Below, one piece after another: positions 1-7,806 of a DNA stretch of 29,702 nt; the first letter of the stretch is position 1, and each line of letters begins with the position of its first letter. The translations under genes and the position numbers were made by a program. Origin of the DNA: Pseudomonadota bacterium (GTDB lineage: Bacteria > Pseudomonadota > Gammaproteobacteria > Steroidobacterales > Steroidobacteraceae); contig JAJXYU010000163.1 of NCBI GenBank assembly GCA_021780395.1, forward strand, positions 1 to 29,702, given 5' to 3'. A model generated the notes under the pieces. The model was not told where the DNA came from, did no database searches, and worked only from the letters and a program-made list of their open reading frames with translations.

Positions 1-2168
1 GCGGGGCGGGCTGCCGCTGGCGAGGCGGCAGCGGGATGCTCCGCGAGAACCGCCTCGTCGGCCGCGATCTGGGTCGCCTCGTCGAGGATGATCCCGGCCG
101 ACTCGTCCTTCTTGATCTGGGATACCGACGTGTAAGGTTTCTTGCCGTGCGCGACGCGCCACGCGTTCTCACGCGCGAGCTCCGCCTGGTCCTCGCTCTT
201 CTGTTCGGCTTGCCGCGCGTTCAGCGACAGCGACAGGCTCTTTTGCGCACGCATCGCGTCGATCGCGGCGATGTCCGTTTCGAGATAGCGGAAGTCCGCG
301 CTGTTCGCGGTGCGCGCGTCGTGGAGCTTCAGCAGGTCCGCGATCCATGGCTTCAGGTTGCCTTCGGGCTCGAAGTCCGGTGCCGGCTGGATGTGATCCC
401 ATGGCAGCGCCCGGTCGTGGGTATTCTCGCCGACCTCGTGCACGTCGATCAGCGATGGCAGCACGATGTCGGGCGTGACGCCGCGGTCCTGGGTGCTGCC
501 CCCGGTCACGCGGTAGAACTTGCCGATCGTGACGTTGAGCTGGCCGAGATCCGGCTTGCGGCCGAAGATCGAGTAGCTCAGCGGATGCGCGTTCTGCACC
601 GTCCCCTTGCCATAGGTCTGCTGGCCGACGATCACCGCACGGCCGTAGTCCTGCAGCGCGCCGGCGAAGATCTCCGAGGCGGACGCGCTCAAGCGGTCGA
701 CCAGGACGATCATCGGTCCACGGTAGAAGATCCCGGGATCCGGATCGTCATCGACCTCGACGTGACCGGTGGTGTCGCGCAACTGCACGACCGGGCCGCG
801 GCGGATGAACAGTCCGACCATCGACTCGGCTTCCGGCAGGTAACCACCGCCGTTGCCTCGCAGGTCCATCACCAGTACCTGCATCCCTTCCTTGCGCAGG
901 CGCTCGATCAGGCGCTTCACGTCCCGCGTGGTGCTGCGATAGTCCTTCACGCCCGCGCGGTTCGCGTCGTAGTCCTGGTAGAAGCTCGGTACGTGGATGA
1001 CCCCGACCTTGATCGGATGGCCGTCGCGCTCGACCGTACGCATCTTCGCGTGCGCCGCCTGCGCGGTCAGCGAGATGCGATTGCGGACCAGTGTGATGAT
1101 CTTCTGCGGCGAGCCGGGCGCCGCGCCCGCGGGAAGGATCTGCAGCCGCACCTTCGTGCCGCCGGGTCCGCGGATCTTCTGGACGACGTCGTCGAGCCGC
1201 CAGCCGATCACGTCGACCATTTCACCGTGAGCGCCTTCGCCGATCGCGGTGATGCGGTCGTTCGGTGCGAGCGCGCCGCTGATCGCGGCCGGCCCGCCGG
1301 GAATCACGTCGACGACCGTCACGTAGTCGTCCTTCATCTGCAGGGATGCGCCGATTCCCTCGTAACTGAGGCTCATCTGGATGTTGTATTCCTGGGAATC
1401 GCGCGGCGAGAAATAATTCGAGTGCGGATCGAGCGACAGCGTGTAGGCGTTCATGAACGCCTCGAACACGTCCTGTGGCTCGCTCTGACCGATCCGGCGA
1501 ATCACGTTCTGGTAGCGATTGCGCAGCGTCGCGACGATGCCTGGCCAGGTCTTGCCCGCGAGCAGCAGCGATAGCTCGTCGTTCTTCACGCGCTTGCGCC
1601 ACAACTCATCCATCTCCTGGCGGTCGACCGGCCAGGGCCGCTTCGTCCGGTCGAACCGATACGTCTCGTCCTTCTGGAAGCTCGGCTCCGTCGCGAGCAG
1701 GCTGACCGAATACTCCATGCGCTCGCGCACGCGCTTCTGGTAGCGGCGGAAGATCGCGAACGGCGCCTGCATGTCGCCGTCCCGGATCGCATTGTCGAGC
1801 GCGTACCGGTACTTCTCGAAGTCGGCGACGTCACTCGCATAGAAATAGCTGTGCTCGCCGTCCAGCGCGTTCAGGTAGCGATCGAGGATCATGCTCGACA
1901 GCTGGTCGTCGAGCGGCTCGCGCCGGTAGTGCTCCCGCGCGATGATGTCGGCGACGCGCTGCGCGGTGTACCCCTCGCGTGCGGTGGGCTCGAGGCGCAC
2001 CGACTTCGAGGGGACGGCTTCGGCCGGGGCCGTCGTCTTCGGAGCGGTGGTCGCCGACGACGAGGTCATCGCCGCGCCGAGGAGAGCGGCGAGGGTGACC
2101 GCGCCCAGAGCGACGGCCAGTCCGGACTTCCAGCGCGAACGCGCGGCGGCGGGGCCTTGGGTGATCAC
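1..2168 (-). CDS. prc: Carboxy-terminal (tail-specific) processing protease Prc, partial
   Basis: Periplasmic serine protease of family S41 that degrades or trims proteins at their C-termini; in E. coli it processes FtsI and regulates cell-wall hydrolases. The frame is open from a GTG at 2168 to the window edge (722 codons, C-terminus missing). The GTG is chosen because AGGAG lies 9-10 bases upstream and is followed by an N-terminal signal-anchor-like hydrophobic stretch (about residues 13-33). A PDZ domain lies near residues 265-350. The Ser/Lys dyad is intact: SASASEIF (middle Ser, S496), QDYG (D507) and TYGKG (K521), with the same spacing as E. coli Prc S430/D441/K455. The remaining C-terminal part looks like the DUF3340 region. 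It is divergent from the small membrane gene at 2277. Identification is secure; only the start and the missing end are uncertain. Confidence 0.95.
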   Translation of the reverse strand, partial: MITQGPAAARSRWKSGLAVALGAVTLAALLGAAMTSSSATTAPKTTAPAEAVPSKSVRLEPTAREGYTAQRVADIIAREHYRREPLDDQLSSMILDRYLNALDGEHSYFYASDVADFEKYRYALDNAIRDGDMQAPFAIFRRYQKRVRERMEYSVSLLATEPSFQKDETYRFDRTKRPWPVDRQEMDELWRKRVKNDELSLLLAGKTWPGIVATLRNRYQNVIRRIGQSEPQDVFEAFMNAYTLSLDPHSNYFSPRDSQEYNIQMSLSYEGIGASLQMKDDYVTVVDVIPGGPAAISGALAPNDRITAIGEGAHGEMVDVIGWRLDDVVQKIRGPGGTKVRLQILPAGAAPGSPQKIITLVRNRISLTAQAAHAKMRTVERDGHPIKVGVIHVPSFYQDYDANRAGVKDYRSTTRDVKRLIERLRKEGMQVLVMDLRGNGGGYLPEAESMVGLFIRRGPVVQLRDTTGHVEVDDDPDPGIFYRGPMIVLVDRLSASASEIFAGALQDYGRAVIVGQQTYGKGTVQNAHPLSYSIFGRKPDLGQLNVTIGKFYRVTGGSTQDRGVTPDIVLPSLIDVHEVGENTHDRALPWDHIQPAPDFEPEGNLKPWIADLLKLHDARTANSADFRYLETDIAAIDAMRAQKSLSLSLNARQAEQKSEDQAELARENAWRVAHGKKPYTSVSQIKKDESAGIILDEATQIAADEAVLAEHPAAASPAAARP

Positions 2169-2276
2169 CGTGTCGGTTCTCCTGTGAACTGATCTCGATT
2201 TGCGGGTAAGCTTGGACTTCGATCGGCCGTCTGGCGCTCGATCGGGCATCCGGCGATTGTATATGAGATCCCCAGT

Positions 2277-2567
2277 ATGCGTCCGCTCACGGTGTTGTTC
2301 GGCATTCTCCTCGGCACCTGCGTATCGGCGACGTTCACGCTCGCGGCGCTCGCGCTGATCTGGGCCGTGGTCGCTCACTCCGACCCGAGGCTCGCGACCG
2401 GGATTCCACACCGACCGGGCGCGATCGTCGCCTCGTTCTCGTCGACCGCGCTCGCGTCCTTGAGTTTCATCGGGCAACTGCGCTCGCGCCCGTGGCGCGG
2501 GCTCGCGCACCTCGCGACCGCTGCCGCGATCGGCGTCGGCGTGCTGTGGTTCTCGATTCACGGCTAG
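2277..2567 (+). CDS. Small hypothetical membrane protein, 96 aa
   Basis: I do not recognise the family. The protein has three hydrophobic segments at about residues 5-32, 48-66 and 75-93, joined by short loops with a few charged residues (HSDPR, RSRPWR), so it is probably an inner-membrane protein with three passes. The ATG at 2277 has only a weak ribosome site (GAGA about 10 bases upstream), and a TATAT-like -10 element sits just before it. It lies 13 bases upstream of the M28-fold lipoprotein gene on the same strand, so the two are probably co-transcribed. Codon use matches the neighbours. It is divergent from prc across a 108-base gap that contains no other clear feature. No function can be assigned. 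Confidence 0.7.
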   Translation: MRPLTVLFGILLGTCVSATFTLAALALIWAVVAHSDPRLATGIPHRPGAIVASFSSTALASLSFIGQLRSRPWRGLAHLATAAAIGVGVLWFSIHG

Positions 2568-2580
2568 CGGGGCGGGCATC

Positions 2581-4257
2581 GTGACCCGGCGTTACCCGAG
2601 AGGCCCCTGGCGCGCCGTCGCCTTCGCGGCGCTGATCTCGCTGTGCGCGTGTTCGACGACACCGCGCCATCCGTCGCTGCGCTCGCAGTTCGACGACGCG
2701 GGGTACCGGCGGCTGGTGGCTGCGATCGCATCCTACGAATTCGAAGGACGGCGTCCCGGGAGCGCGGGTGCCGATCGGGCGGTGGCCTACCTGATCGAGA
2801 CCCTGCGGCGCTTCGGCGCGAAGCCGGGGAATCACGGGTCCTATCGACAGGAAGTCCCGATGGTCGCGATCGAACCCGCCGCGCCGCCGACCCTGTCGGT
2901 CACCGCGGACCGCGGTGGCCTCCTGCGCTCTGCGGTCGCCCCGGCCGATGCGGTGCTCTGGACGCCGCGTGAGAGCGGCCGAGGCATGCTGCGGCAGAGC
3001 CGTATCGTCTTCGTCGGCTACGGCATCGATGCGCCGACGCGCGGCTGGGACGACTACGCGGGCGTCGACGTCCGGGGGGCGACGGTGCTCGTGCTCGACG
3101 GTGAGCCCGCCGGCTGGACGGCGCGCAACGCAGGTCCCGCCGGGCCTCTCGCGCTCGTGCGCGAGAAGCTCGCCGTGGCGGCGGCGCACGGCGCCGCCGG
3201 CGTTCTCTTGATCCACCGATCCGGACCGCTCGCGGTACCGTGGGCGGCGATCGTGAATCGATACGGGCACGGCCTCATCGAGGCGCCCGCCACCGACGGG
3301 CACGGCGCCGATGCCGGCGTCGAGGGCTGGATTCGTTCGCGTGCGGCACGGCGCTGGTTCGCGGCGGCCGGCGCGAGCTTCGACGCAGCCGTCGCCGACG
3401 CGGATCGGCCGGGCTTTCGGGCGCGGCCGCTCGGTCTCGCGGCGGACGCGAACGTGCAGGCGACGGTGCGGCACTTCACGTCACCGAATCTGGTCGCGAT
3501 CGTTCCGGGCGGCGAGCGGCGGCACGAATTCCTCGTCTACAGCACGCGCTGGGACGGTCTCGGCATCGGTGCGGGCCGTGACGCCGGGCAGGTCCTTCCG
3601 GGAGCGATCGACGATGCCACCGGGACCGCCGGTTGGCTGATCCTCGCGCAGTCCTTCGCGAACGCGGTCCCGCGACCGGCGCGCTCGATCGTCTTCCTGG
3701 CGACGACCGGCGGGGAGTACGGCGCGATCGGCGCCCGCTACTACGTCGCGCATCCGATCTATCCGCTGGTCCGCACGGTCGCCGACGTGAACCTGGCGCT
3801 GCTGCACGTCGGCGGACCGACCCGGGACGTCGACTCGCTCGGGCCGACGAATTCGCCCCTCGAGCCGTTCCTCAAGAATGCCGCCGACTTGCAGGGACGG
3901 GTCGTCCGTCCGGACCCGCAGCCGCTGCGCGATCGCTACCTGCGCTCGGATGCCGCGGTGTTCGCGGCGCACGGAGTGCCCGCGTTGTACGCGATCGGCG
4001 GGCTGGACGACGCGGCGATGGGTCCCGTCTGGGGCGCCGCGCGCCTCGACGACTATTATGCGCGGCGCTACCAGAGACCCGGTGACGGGTATGCGCCGTC
4101 CTGGCACTTGCGCGGGACGCTGCTCGATCTGCGCCTGTACGAAGACGTGGGCCGGCGCATCGCGCGCGCGAGCCGCCGGCACCTACAGGGGAAAGAGCGT
4201 CACGAGCGTCGCGACGGGTCCCGCCGGCCGCTGTTGTTGTACGGATCGAAGCCGTAA
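2581..4257 (+). CDS. M28-fold peptidase-like lipoprotein, probably catalytically inactive
   Basis: The 558-residue protein begins at a GTG with a G-rich stretch upstream. It has a short basic N-terminus, a hydrophobic segment and a lipobox-like ending (ISLCAC), suggesting a periplasm-facing lipoprotein. A protease-associated (PA) insert spans about residues 130-240, followed by an M28 aminopeptidase-like domain. Aligned from memory with active M28 relatives, the key positions are: the HxD histidine is R323 (D325 kept); the bridging Asp is kept as D344; the catalytic Glu of the EE pair is G378, with ligand E379 kept; the NxD aspartate is A406; the SDH histidine is A458. Three of five metal ligands and the general base are therefore gone, while the fold motifs remain, so binding rather than peptidase activity is inferred. 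The C-terminal end overlaps a possible minus-strand ORF. Confidence 0.88.
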   Translation: MTRRYPRGPWRAVAFAALISLCACSTTPRHPSLRSQFDDAGYRRLVAAIASYEFEGRRPGSAGADRAVAYLIETLRRFGAKPGNHGSYRQEVPMVAIEPAAPPTLSVTADRGGLLRSAVAPADAVLWTPRESGRGMLRQSRIVFVGYGIDAPTRGWDDYAGVDVRGATVLVLDGEPAGWTARNAGPAGPLALVREKLAVAAAHGAAGVLLIHRSGPLAVPWAAIVNRYGHGLIEAPATDGHGADAGVEGWIRSRAARRWFAAAGASFDAAVADADRPGFRARPLGLAADANVQATVRHFTSPNLVAIVPGGERRHEFLVYSTRWDGLGIGAGRDAGQVLPGAIDDATGTAGWLILAQSFANAVPRPARSIVFLATTGGEYGAIGARYYVAHPIYPLVRTVADVNLALLHVGGPTRDVDSLGPTNSPLEPFLKNAADLQGRVVRPDPQPLRDRYLRSDAAVFAAHGVPALYAIGGLDDAAMGPVWGAARLDDYYARRYQRPGDGYAPSWHLRGTLLDLRLYEDVGRRIARASRRHLQGKERHERRDGSRRPLLLYGSKP

Positions 4258-4412
4258 CCCCGCTCGCCCGGGCCGAGCGTCGCGACCTCGCGGCGAGCGG
4301 TGGAGCGGCGCGCCGCACGCCGGGTCGCGGCGTGTTCGGTTTCCTCGAGTTCCTGTATACCGAAGCTGAATAGCGGTTCTACCCGCGGTTTCGAACGGTC
4401 ATCGATCGACAT
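4200..4412 (-). CDS. Possible small hypothetical protein, 70 aa
   Basis: This is an open frame from an ATG at 4412 to a TGA at 4200, encoding a hydrophilic, Arg-rich protein with an acidic patch (QELEETEH) and a GYGFDPYN motif near the C-terminus. I do not recognise the family with certainty. In its favour are a GAGG about 9 bases before the ATG, third codon positions that are mostly G or C, and the fact that it fills an otherwise empty 285-base gap. Against it, the last 58 bases lie antisense to the end of the M28-like gene, and GC-rich DNA yields many such frames by chance. It would follow the minus-strand membrane gene at 4543-4863 and the nested inverted repeat at 4472-4544. Confidence 0.4.
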   Translation of the reverse strand: MSIDDRSKPRVEPLFSFGIQELEETEHAATRRAARRSTARREVATLGPGERGYGFDPYNNSGRRDPSRRS

Positions 4413-4471
4413 CGCCTTGGACCTCGAGCCTCGTTCACGACTGAACCCGCGGCGGCACCCGCGCCGCCCGC

Positions 4472-4544
4472 GAACCGTGATCGTCTCAAATCGGATTCGG
4501 CGACGCCGTCGGTGTTCGTCATACCGAGAACTGCGTCACGGTTC
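4472..4544. repeat. Nested inverted repeat able to form a three-way junction
   Basis: GAACCGTGA at 4472-4480 is the exact reverse complement of TCACGGTTC at 4536-4544. The enclosed segment holds two adjacent hairpins: CGGC/GCCG (4498-4508, 3-base loop) and TCGGT/ACCGA (4509-4527, 9-base loop). The element starts at the stop codon of the minus-strand membrane gene and ends 59 bases before the possible small ORF at 4412. It could be a 3' structure or terminator of the former, a 5' structure of the latter, or a DNA cruciform. There is no T-run typical of an intrinsic terminator. Also, TCGGATTCG occurs twice, at 4491-4499 and 4551-4559. Confidence 0.45.
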
Positions 4545-4863
4545 AGCCCTTCGGATTCGACCCGAGCGACCAGCCCCAGCGCAGCACCCGCAGCAGCAGG
4601 ATCATGAGGTAGGGGCCGACGACGACGATCCAGGACGCGGGCGAGGGGATTGCGAGCCCGAGCAGCACCGTTCCGAACGTCCGGCCGAGGGTCGCGCCGT
4701 CGTAGCGCCCGAGGAACGTGGTGCCACTGAGATAGATCAGGACCGGGAGTGCGAACGCGCCGAACGCGAGCCAGCCGAGCGCGAGCAACAGCTCATGGCG
4801 CACGCTGCCCCTGGCGGGCGCTCGGCGGGCGGGCTTTTTCTTCGAGGCGGGTTTGCGAGCCAT
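4543..4863 (-). CDS. Small hypothetical membrane protein, 106 aa
   Basis: The ATG at 4863 opens a protein with a very basic N-terminus (about residues 3-21, rich in Lys, Arg, Ala and Pro), then a hydrophobic hairpin-like segment (about 26-48) and two further hydrophobic stretches (about 63-95), ending in a short Trp/Gly/Ser tail. The basic cytoplasmic N-terminus followed by three membrane segments suggests an inner-membrane protein with the N-terminus inside. I do not recognise the family. It is divergent from the Gfo/Idh/MocA oxidoreductase across a 116-base gap and is followed on its own strand by the nested repeat at 4472-4544. Coding is likely because of the membrane pattern, but the function is unknown. 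Confidence 0.65.
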   Translation of the reverse strand: MARKPASKKKPARRAPARGSVRHELLLALGWLAFGAFALPVLIYLSGTTFLGRYDGATLGRTFGTVLLGLAIPSPASWIVVVGPYLMILLLRVLRWGWSLGSNPKG

Positions 4864-4919
4864 CGGCGGATTCTAAACCAATCCGTCGGCGCCGGCCGCA
4901 CACGAGCCGGTGCGCGCGC

Positions 4920-4925
4920 TAGAAT
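4920..4925 (+). promoter_or_regulatory. Candidate -10 box for the Gfo/Idh/MocA gene
   Basis: TAGAAT matches the sigma-70 -10 consensus at five of six positions and lies 54 bases before the start codon in the divergent gap. No convincing -35 box is seen 16-18 bases upstream, so this is tentative. Confidence 0.35.
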
Positions 4926-4979
4926 GCGCGGCGTGCAAAACCCTCCTTCGTCGGCAGGCGCCGCCGCCCGGGCGGCGCG

Positions 4980-5933
4980 ATGATGCGGACCGCGGTCATC
5001 GGTGCGGGTTACCTCGGGCGATTTCACGCGCAGAAATACGCGAGCCTCGAGAACTCGACGCTGGTCGGCATCGTCGATCCCGACGCCGGCGCGCGCGAGG
5101 CCGTGTCGAGCGAGCTCGGCGTCGCGGCGTACCCCGACCATCGGGCGCTGATCGGACGGATCGACGCGGTCAGCATCGTGACGCCGACGCCGATGCATCA
5201 TGCGATCGCGAGGGATTTCCTCGAGGGTGGCGCGCACGTGCTCGTCGAAAAGCCGATGACGGTCACGGTCGAGCAGGCGCGCGACCTGATCGCGATCGCG
5301 AAACGCCGTGGACGGATCCTGCAGGTCGGGCACCTCGAACGCTTCAACGCGGCGATGCGCGCGCTGCAGCCGATCCTGACGGTGCCGCGGTTCATCGAAT
5401 CCGCGCGGCTCGCGCCGTTCAAGGCGCGCGGCACGGACGTCGACGTGGTGCTCGACCTGATGATCCACGACATCGACCTGATCCTCAGCATCGTGCGCTC
5501 GCCGGTCGTGTCGGTCGATGCCGTCGGGACCCGTGTGTTCTCCGGAGAGATCGACATCGCGAACGCCCGGCTGCGATTCGCGAACGGTTGCGTCGCGAAC
5601 GCCACCGCGAGTCGGGTCAGCATGAAGACCGAACGCAAGCTCCGGCTGTTCCAGGACGACGCGTACGTGTCGGTCGATCTGCACCAGAAGGTGCGCACGC
5701 TGATCCGCAAGGATCCTGGGCGAACGACCGACGGCACGCCGGCGGTCGCGATCGACGAGACCAGTTACGAGGCGAGCGATGCGCTGCGCGACGAGATCGC
5801 CGCATTCCTCGCCGCCGCCTCGAGCGGCTCGTCGCCGCCGGTGACCGGCGAGGAGGGCCTCGCGGCGCTGGAAGTGGCCCTCGCGATCACCGCGCAGGTC
5901 GCACGCGCCCAGGCGCAGAGCGGTCCGGGCTGA
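4980..5933 (+). CDS. Gfo/Idh/MocA family NAD(P)-dependent oxidoreductase
   Basis: A 317-residue sugar-type dehydrogenase. The Rossmann nucleotide site is at residues 8-13 (GAGYLG); the family EKP motif is at 90-92 with the expected catalytic Lys at 91; a His-Asp pair at 163-164 (MIHDIDL) sits where the family places its substrate and proton-transfer residues. GHLERFN (about 118-123) and DLMIHDIDL resemble the branch containing GnnA-type UDP-N-acetylglucosamine 3-dehydrogenases, which act in lipid A precursor modification. The usual GnnB aminotransferase and lpx neighbours are absent here, so that role is only a possibility. The start could be the ATG at 4980 or at 4983; neither has a strong ribosome site. 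The gene converges on the aminotransferase 39 bases downstream. Confidence 0.88.
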   Translation: MMRTAVIGAGYLGRFHAQKYASLENSTLVGIVDPDAGAREAVSSELGVAAYPDHRALIGRIDAVSIVTPTPMHHAIARDFLEGGAHVLVEKPMTVTVEQARDLIAIAKRRGRILQVGHLERFNAAMRALQPILTVPRFIESARLAPFKARGTDVDVVLDLMIHDIDLILSIVRSPVVSVDAVGTRVFSGEIDIANARLRFANGCVANATASRVSMKTERKLRLFQDDAYVSVDLHQKVRTLIRKDPGRTTDGTPAVAIDETSYEASDALRDEIAAFLAAASSGSSPPVTGEEGLAALEVALAITAQVARAQAQSGPG

Positions 5934-5972
5934 CCGCGCGCGGGACGGTTCGCGCCGGACGCCCCGCGCGCG

Positions 5973-7157
5973 TCAGGCCGCGGACCGGCGCTGCACGGCG
6001 TCGAGCGCCGCGAGGAATCGCTCGAGATTGCGGTCGTTGAGTCCGGCGAGATTCATGCGGCCGGACGGCGCGAGGTAGACCGCGTGCTGCGCCTGCAGGC
6101 GCTGGATCGCGGCGGCCGAGAGCGGCAACTGCGCGAACAGGCCGCGGCCTGCGCCGAGCGCTGCGAAGTCGACCCCGCCGATGCGGCCGCGGCGGGCGAG
6201 CGTCGTGCGGATCCGAGCGACCCGATCCCGGGCCGCGGTGAGTTCGGCAAGCCAGCCGGACCGCAACCGAGGGTCGCCGAGGATCGTGCGCACGACCGCC
6301 GCGCCATGGTCCGACGGCATCGAATAGCTCACGCGCGCGATCGCGAGCAGATGATCCCGGAGTCCGGCGGTTTCCTCGGCGTTCGCGCCGCGGTAGAACA
6401 GCGCGCCGACGCGCTCGCGGTACAGGCCGAAGTTCTTGTCGCAGGAATACGCGATCAGCAGCTGCGGCACCCGCTCGAGCAAGGGGGCGATCGGCGCGGC
6501 GTCCTCGCGCCAGCCGGCTCCGAGACCCTGGTACGCGAGATCCACGAGCGGCACGAGCCGGCGGGCGACGGCGACGTCGGCGAACGCCTCCCACAGCGCG
6601 GGATCCGGATCGATCCCGGTCGGATTGTGGCCGACCGCCTGCACCAGGAACGCATCGCCGGCGGGCGCCTCGCGCAACGCGTCGAGCAGCGCCTCGTGGC
6701 GCAGCGTTCCGCGCGACGGATCGGTGAGATCGCGATGGGCGATCCGCAGACCGGCGGCGCGCAGCAGCGGCTCGTGATTGCTCCAGGTCGGCTGGCCGAT
6801 CCAGATCCGCCGATCGGGCAAGCCCCGGGCGAGGAGTTCGCCCGCGAGGCGCAGCGCACCGGTGCCACCGATGGTCTGCAGTCCCCCCAGTCCGTGTCCG
6901 CCACCGAGCGCTTCGGCTCCGAGCCGCTCGACGTAACCGGCGTCGCCGCCGGCGCCGAGGTAGGCCTTCGTCGACTGGGTCCGGCACAGCGTGGCTTCCG
7001 CCTGCTGCACCGAATCGAACACCGGCGTGCGACCTTCGGCGTCCTGATAAACGCCCACACCCAAGTCGATTTTCCCTTCCCTCGGATCCGACGCGACCTG
7101 CTGGATCAATCCGAGCATCGGGTCGGGAGGACGCGGGAGGAGATTCTCAAACGACAT
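5973..7157 (-). CDS. Class I aminotransferase (aromatic amino acid or aspartate type)
   Basis: A 394-residue PLP-dependent enzyme of the AspC/TyrB subgroup that moves amino groups between aspartate or aromatic amino acids and 2-oxoglutarate. It carries HNPTGID (Asn about 178), the PLP-lysine motif SCDKNFGLYRERVG (Lys 241) and the C-terminal substrate-carboxylate Arg in GRMNLAGLN, all matching AspC/TyrB. Length is normal for the family (about 396). The ATG at 7157 has AGGA nine bases upstream. I cannot separate aspartate from aromatic preference by reading alone. The gene is divergent from an Lrp/AsnC regulator, with a perfect palindrome at 7181-7197 just ahead of its ribosome site, so amino-acid-responsive control by that regulator is likely. 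Confidence 0.93.
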   Translation of the reverse strand: MSFENLLPRPPDPMLGLIQQVASDPREGKIDLGVGVYQDAEGRTPVFDSVQQAEATLCRTQSTKAYLGAGGDAGYVERLGAEALGGGHGLGGLQTIGGTGALRLAGELLARGLPDRRIWIGQPTWSNHEPLLRAAGLRIAHRDLTDPSRGTLRHEALLDALREAPAGDAFLVQAVGHNPTGIDPDPALWEAFADVAVARRLVPLVDLAYQGLGAGWREDAAPIAPLLERVPQLLIAYSCDKNFGLYRERVGALFYRGANAEETAGLRDHLLAIARVSYSMPSDHGAAVVRTILGDPRLRSGWLAELTAARDRVARIRTTLARRGRIGGVDFAALGAGRGLFAQLPLSAAAIQRLQAQHAVYLAPSGRMNLAGLNDRNLERFLAALDAVQRRSAA

Positions 7158-7180
7158 CGGATAGTTCCTGTAACTCGATG

Positions 7181-7197
7181 AATCAACGACGTTGATT
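7181..7197. promoter_or_regulatory. Perfect 17-bp palindrome, candidate operator of the adjacent Lrp regulator
   Basis: AATCAACG-A-CGTTGATT is perfectly symmetric (8-base arms, 1-base centre). It lies in the gap between the divergent aminotransferase and Lrp genes, 24 bases upstream of the aminotransferase ATG and just outside its AGGA ribosome site, where a bound protein would block transcription or its start. Local regulators of the Lrp/AsnC family usually bind such sites near their own gene. Confidence 0.6.
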
Positions 7198-7338
7198 AGG
7201 TTGCACAGAGAATAAGCCGATTCACGCGGATCAATGTCCCGTTGTTCGCGATGGATTCGCCCATGAAAAGAACAAAAGATGGAAAAATCAAAATTGACAG
7301 GGATATCATTCTTTTCGATCCCCTGCGGAGTTGCGCCG

Positions 7339-7806
7339 ATGGACAGTCACGATTTCTCGATCCTCGAGGCGCTCGAAGGGGACGCGCGCCAACCTTTCGC
7401 CGCGCTCGCCGAGCGCGTCGCGCTGTCGAAGACCCCGTGCTGGAATCGGGTGCGCGAGCTCGAGCGGCGCCAGGTGATCCGCGGCTACCACGCGTCGATC
7501 GATCCGCGGGCGCTCGGTTTGAACCTGATCGCGTTCGTCCAGGTCCGGGTCGAGTTCGGACGGCACGGCGAATTCGAGCGCGCGGTGCGTGATCATCCGG
7601 CGATCATCGAATGCTTCACGACCGCCGGCGAGCAGGATTATCTCCTGAAGGTCGTGAGTGCCGACGTGGAGCAGCTCGACTCGCTGTTGCGTGACGAGCT
7701 GTGCCGGCTGCCGGGGGTGGCGCGCTTCTCGACGACGATCGGCCTGAAGCGGATCAAGGAGTCCGGACCGCTGACTCGCGCCGCCGCCGCGGCCAGCCGG
7801 CGCTAG
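7339..7806 (+). CDS. Lrp/AsnC family transcriptional regulator (first of two)
   Basis: A 155-residue feast/famine regulator. An N-terminal helix-turn-helix (about residues 2-60, with the recognition-helix motif SKTPCWNRVRELE) is followed by the RAM ligand-binding and oligomerisation domain, including the family motif AGEQDYLLKV. The ATG at 7339 is preferred over an in-frame ATG at 7279 because GGAG lies eight bases upstream and the domain begins right there. A TTGACA at 7294-7299 may be part of its promoter. The gene is divergent from the aminotransferase, the usual arrangement for a local regulator of amino-acid metabolism. It converges on a second Lrp gene with the two stop codons overlapping at 7803-7806. 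The ligand is unknown; an amino acid is likely. Confidence 0.92.
   Translation: MDSHDFSILEALEGDARQPFAALAERVALSKTPCWNRVRELERRQVIRGYHASIDPRALGLNLIAFVQVRVEFGRHGEFERAVRDHPAIIECFTTAGEQDYLLKVVSADVEQLDSLLRDELCRLPGVARFSTTIGLKRIKESGPLTRAAAAASRR

Noticed and set aside
36..1574. A 512-codon plus-strand open frame at the left edge
   Set aside because: It is antisense to prc, whose PDZ and Ser/Lys motifs are clear on minus.
4300..4983. A 227-codon plus-strand frame
   Set aside because: Arg-rich low-complexity product, antisense to a membrane protein, and it crosses the divergent promoter region.
4980..5933. Firm assignment as GnnA
   Set aside because: Motifs are compatible, but there is no GnnB or lpx gene next to it; left as a family-level call.
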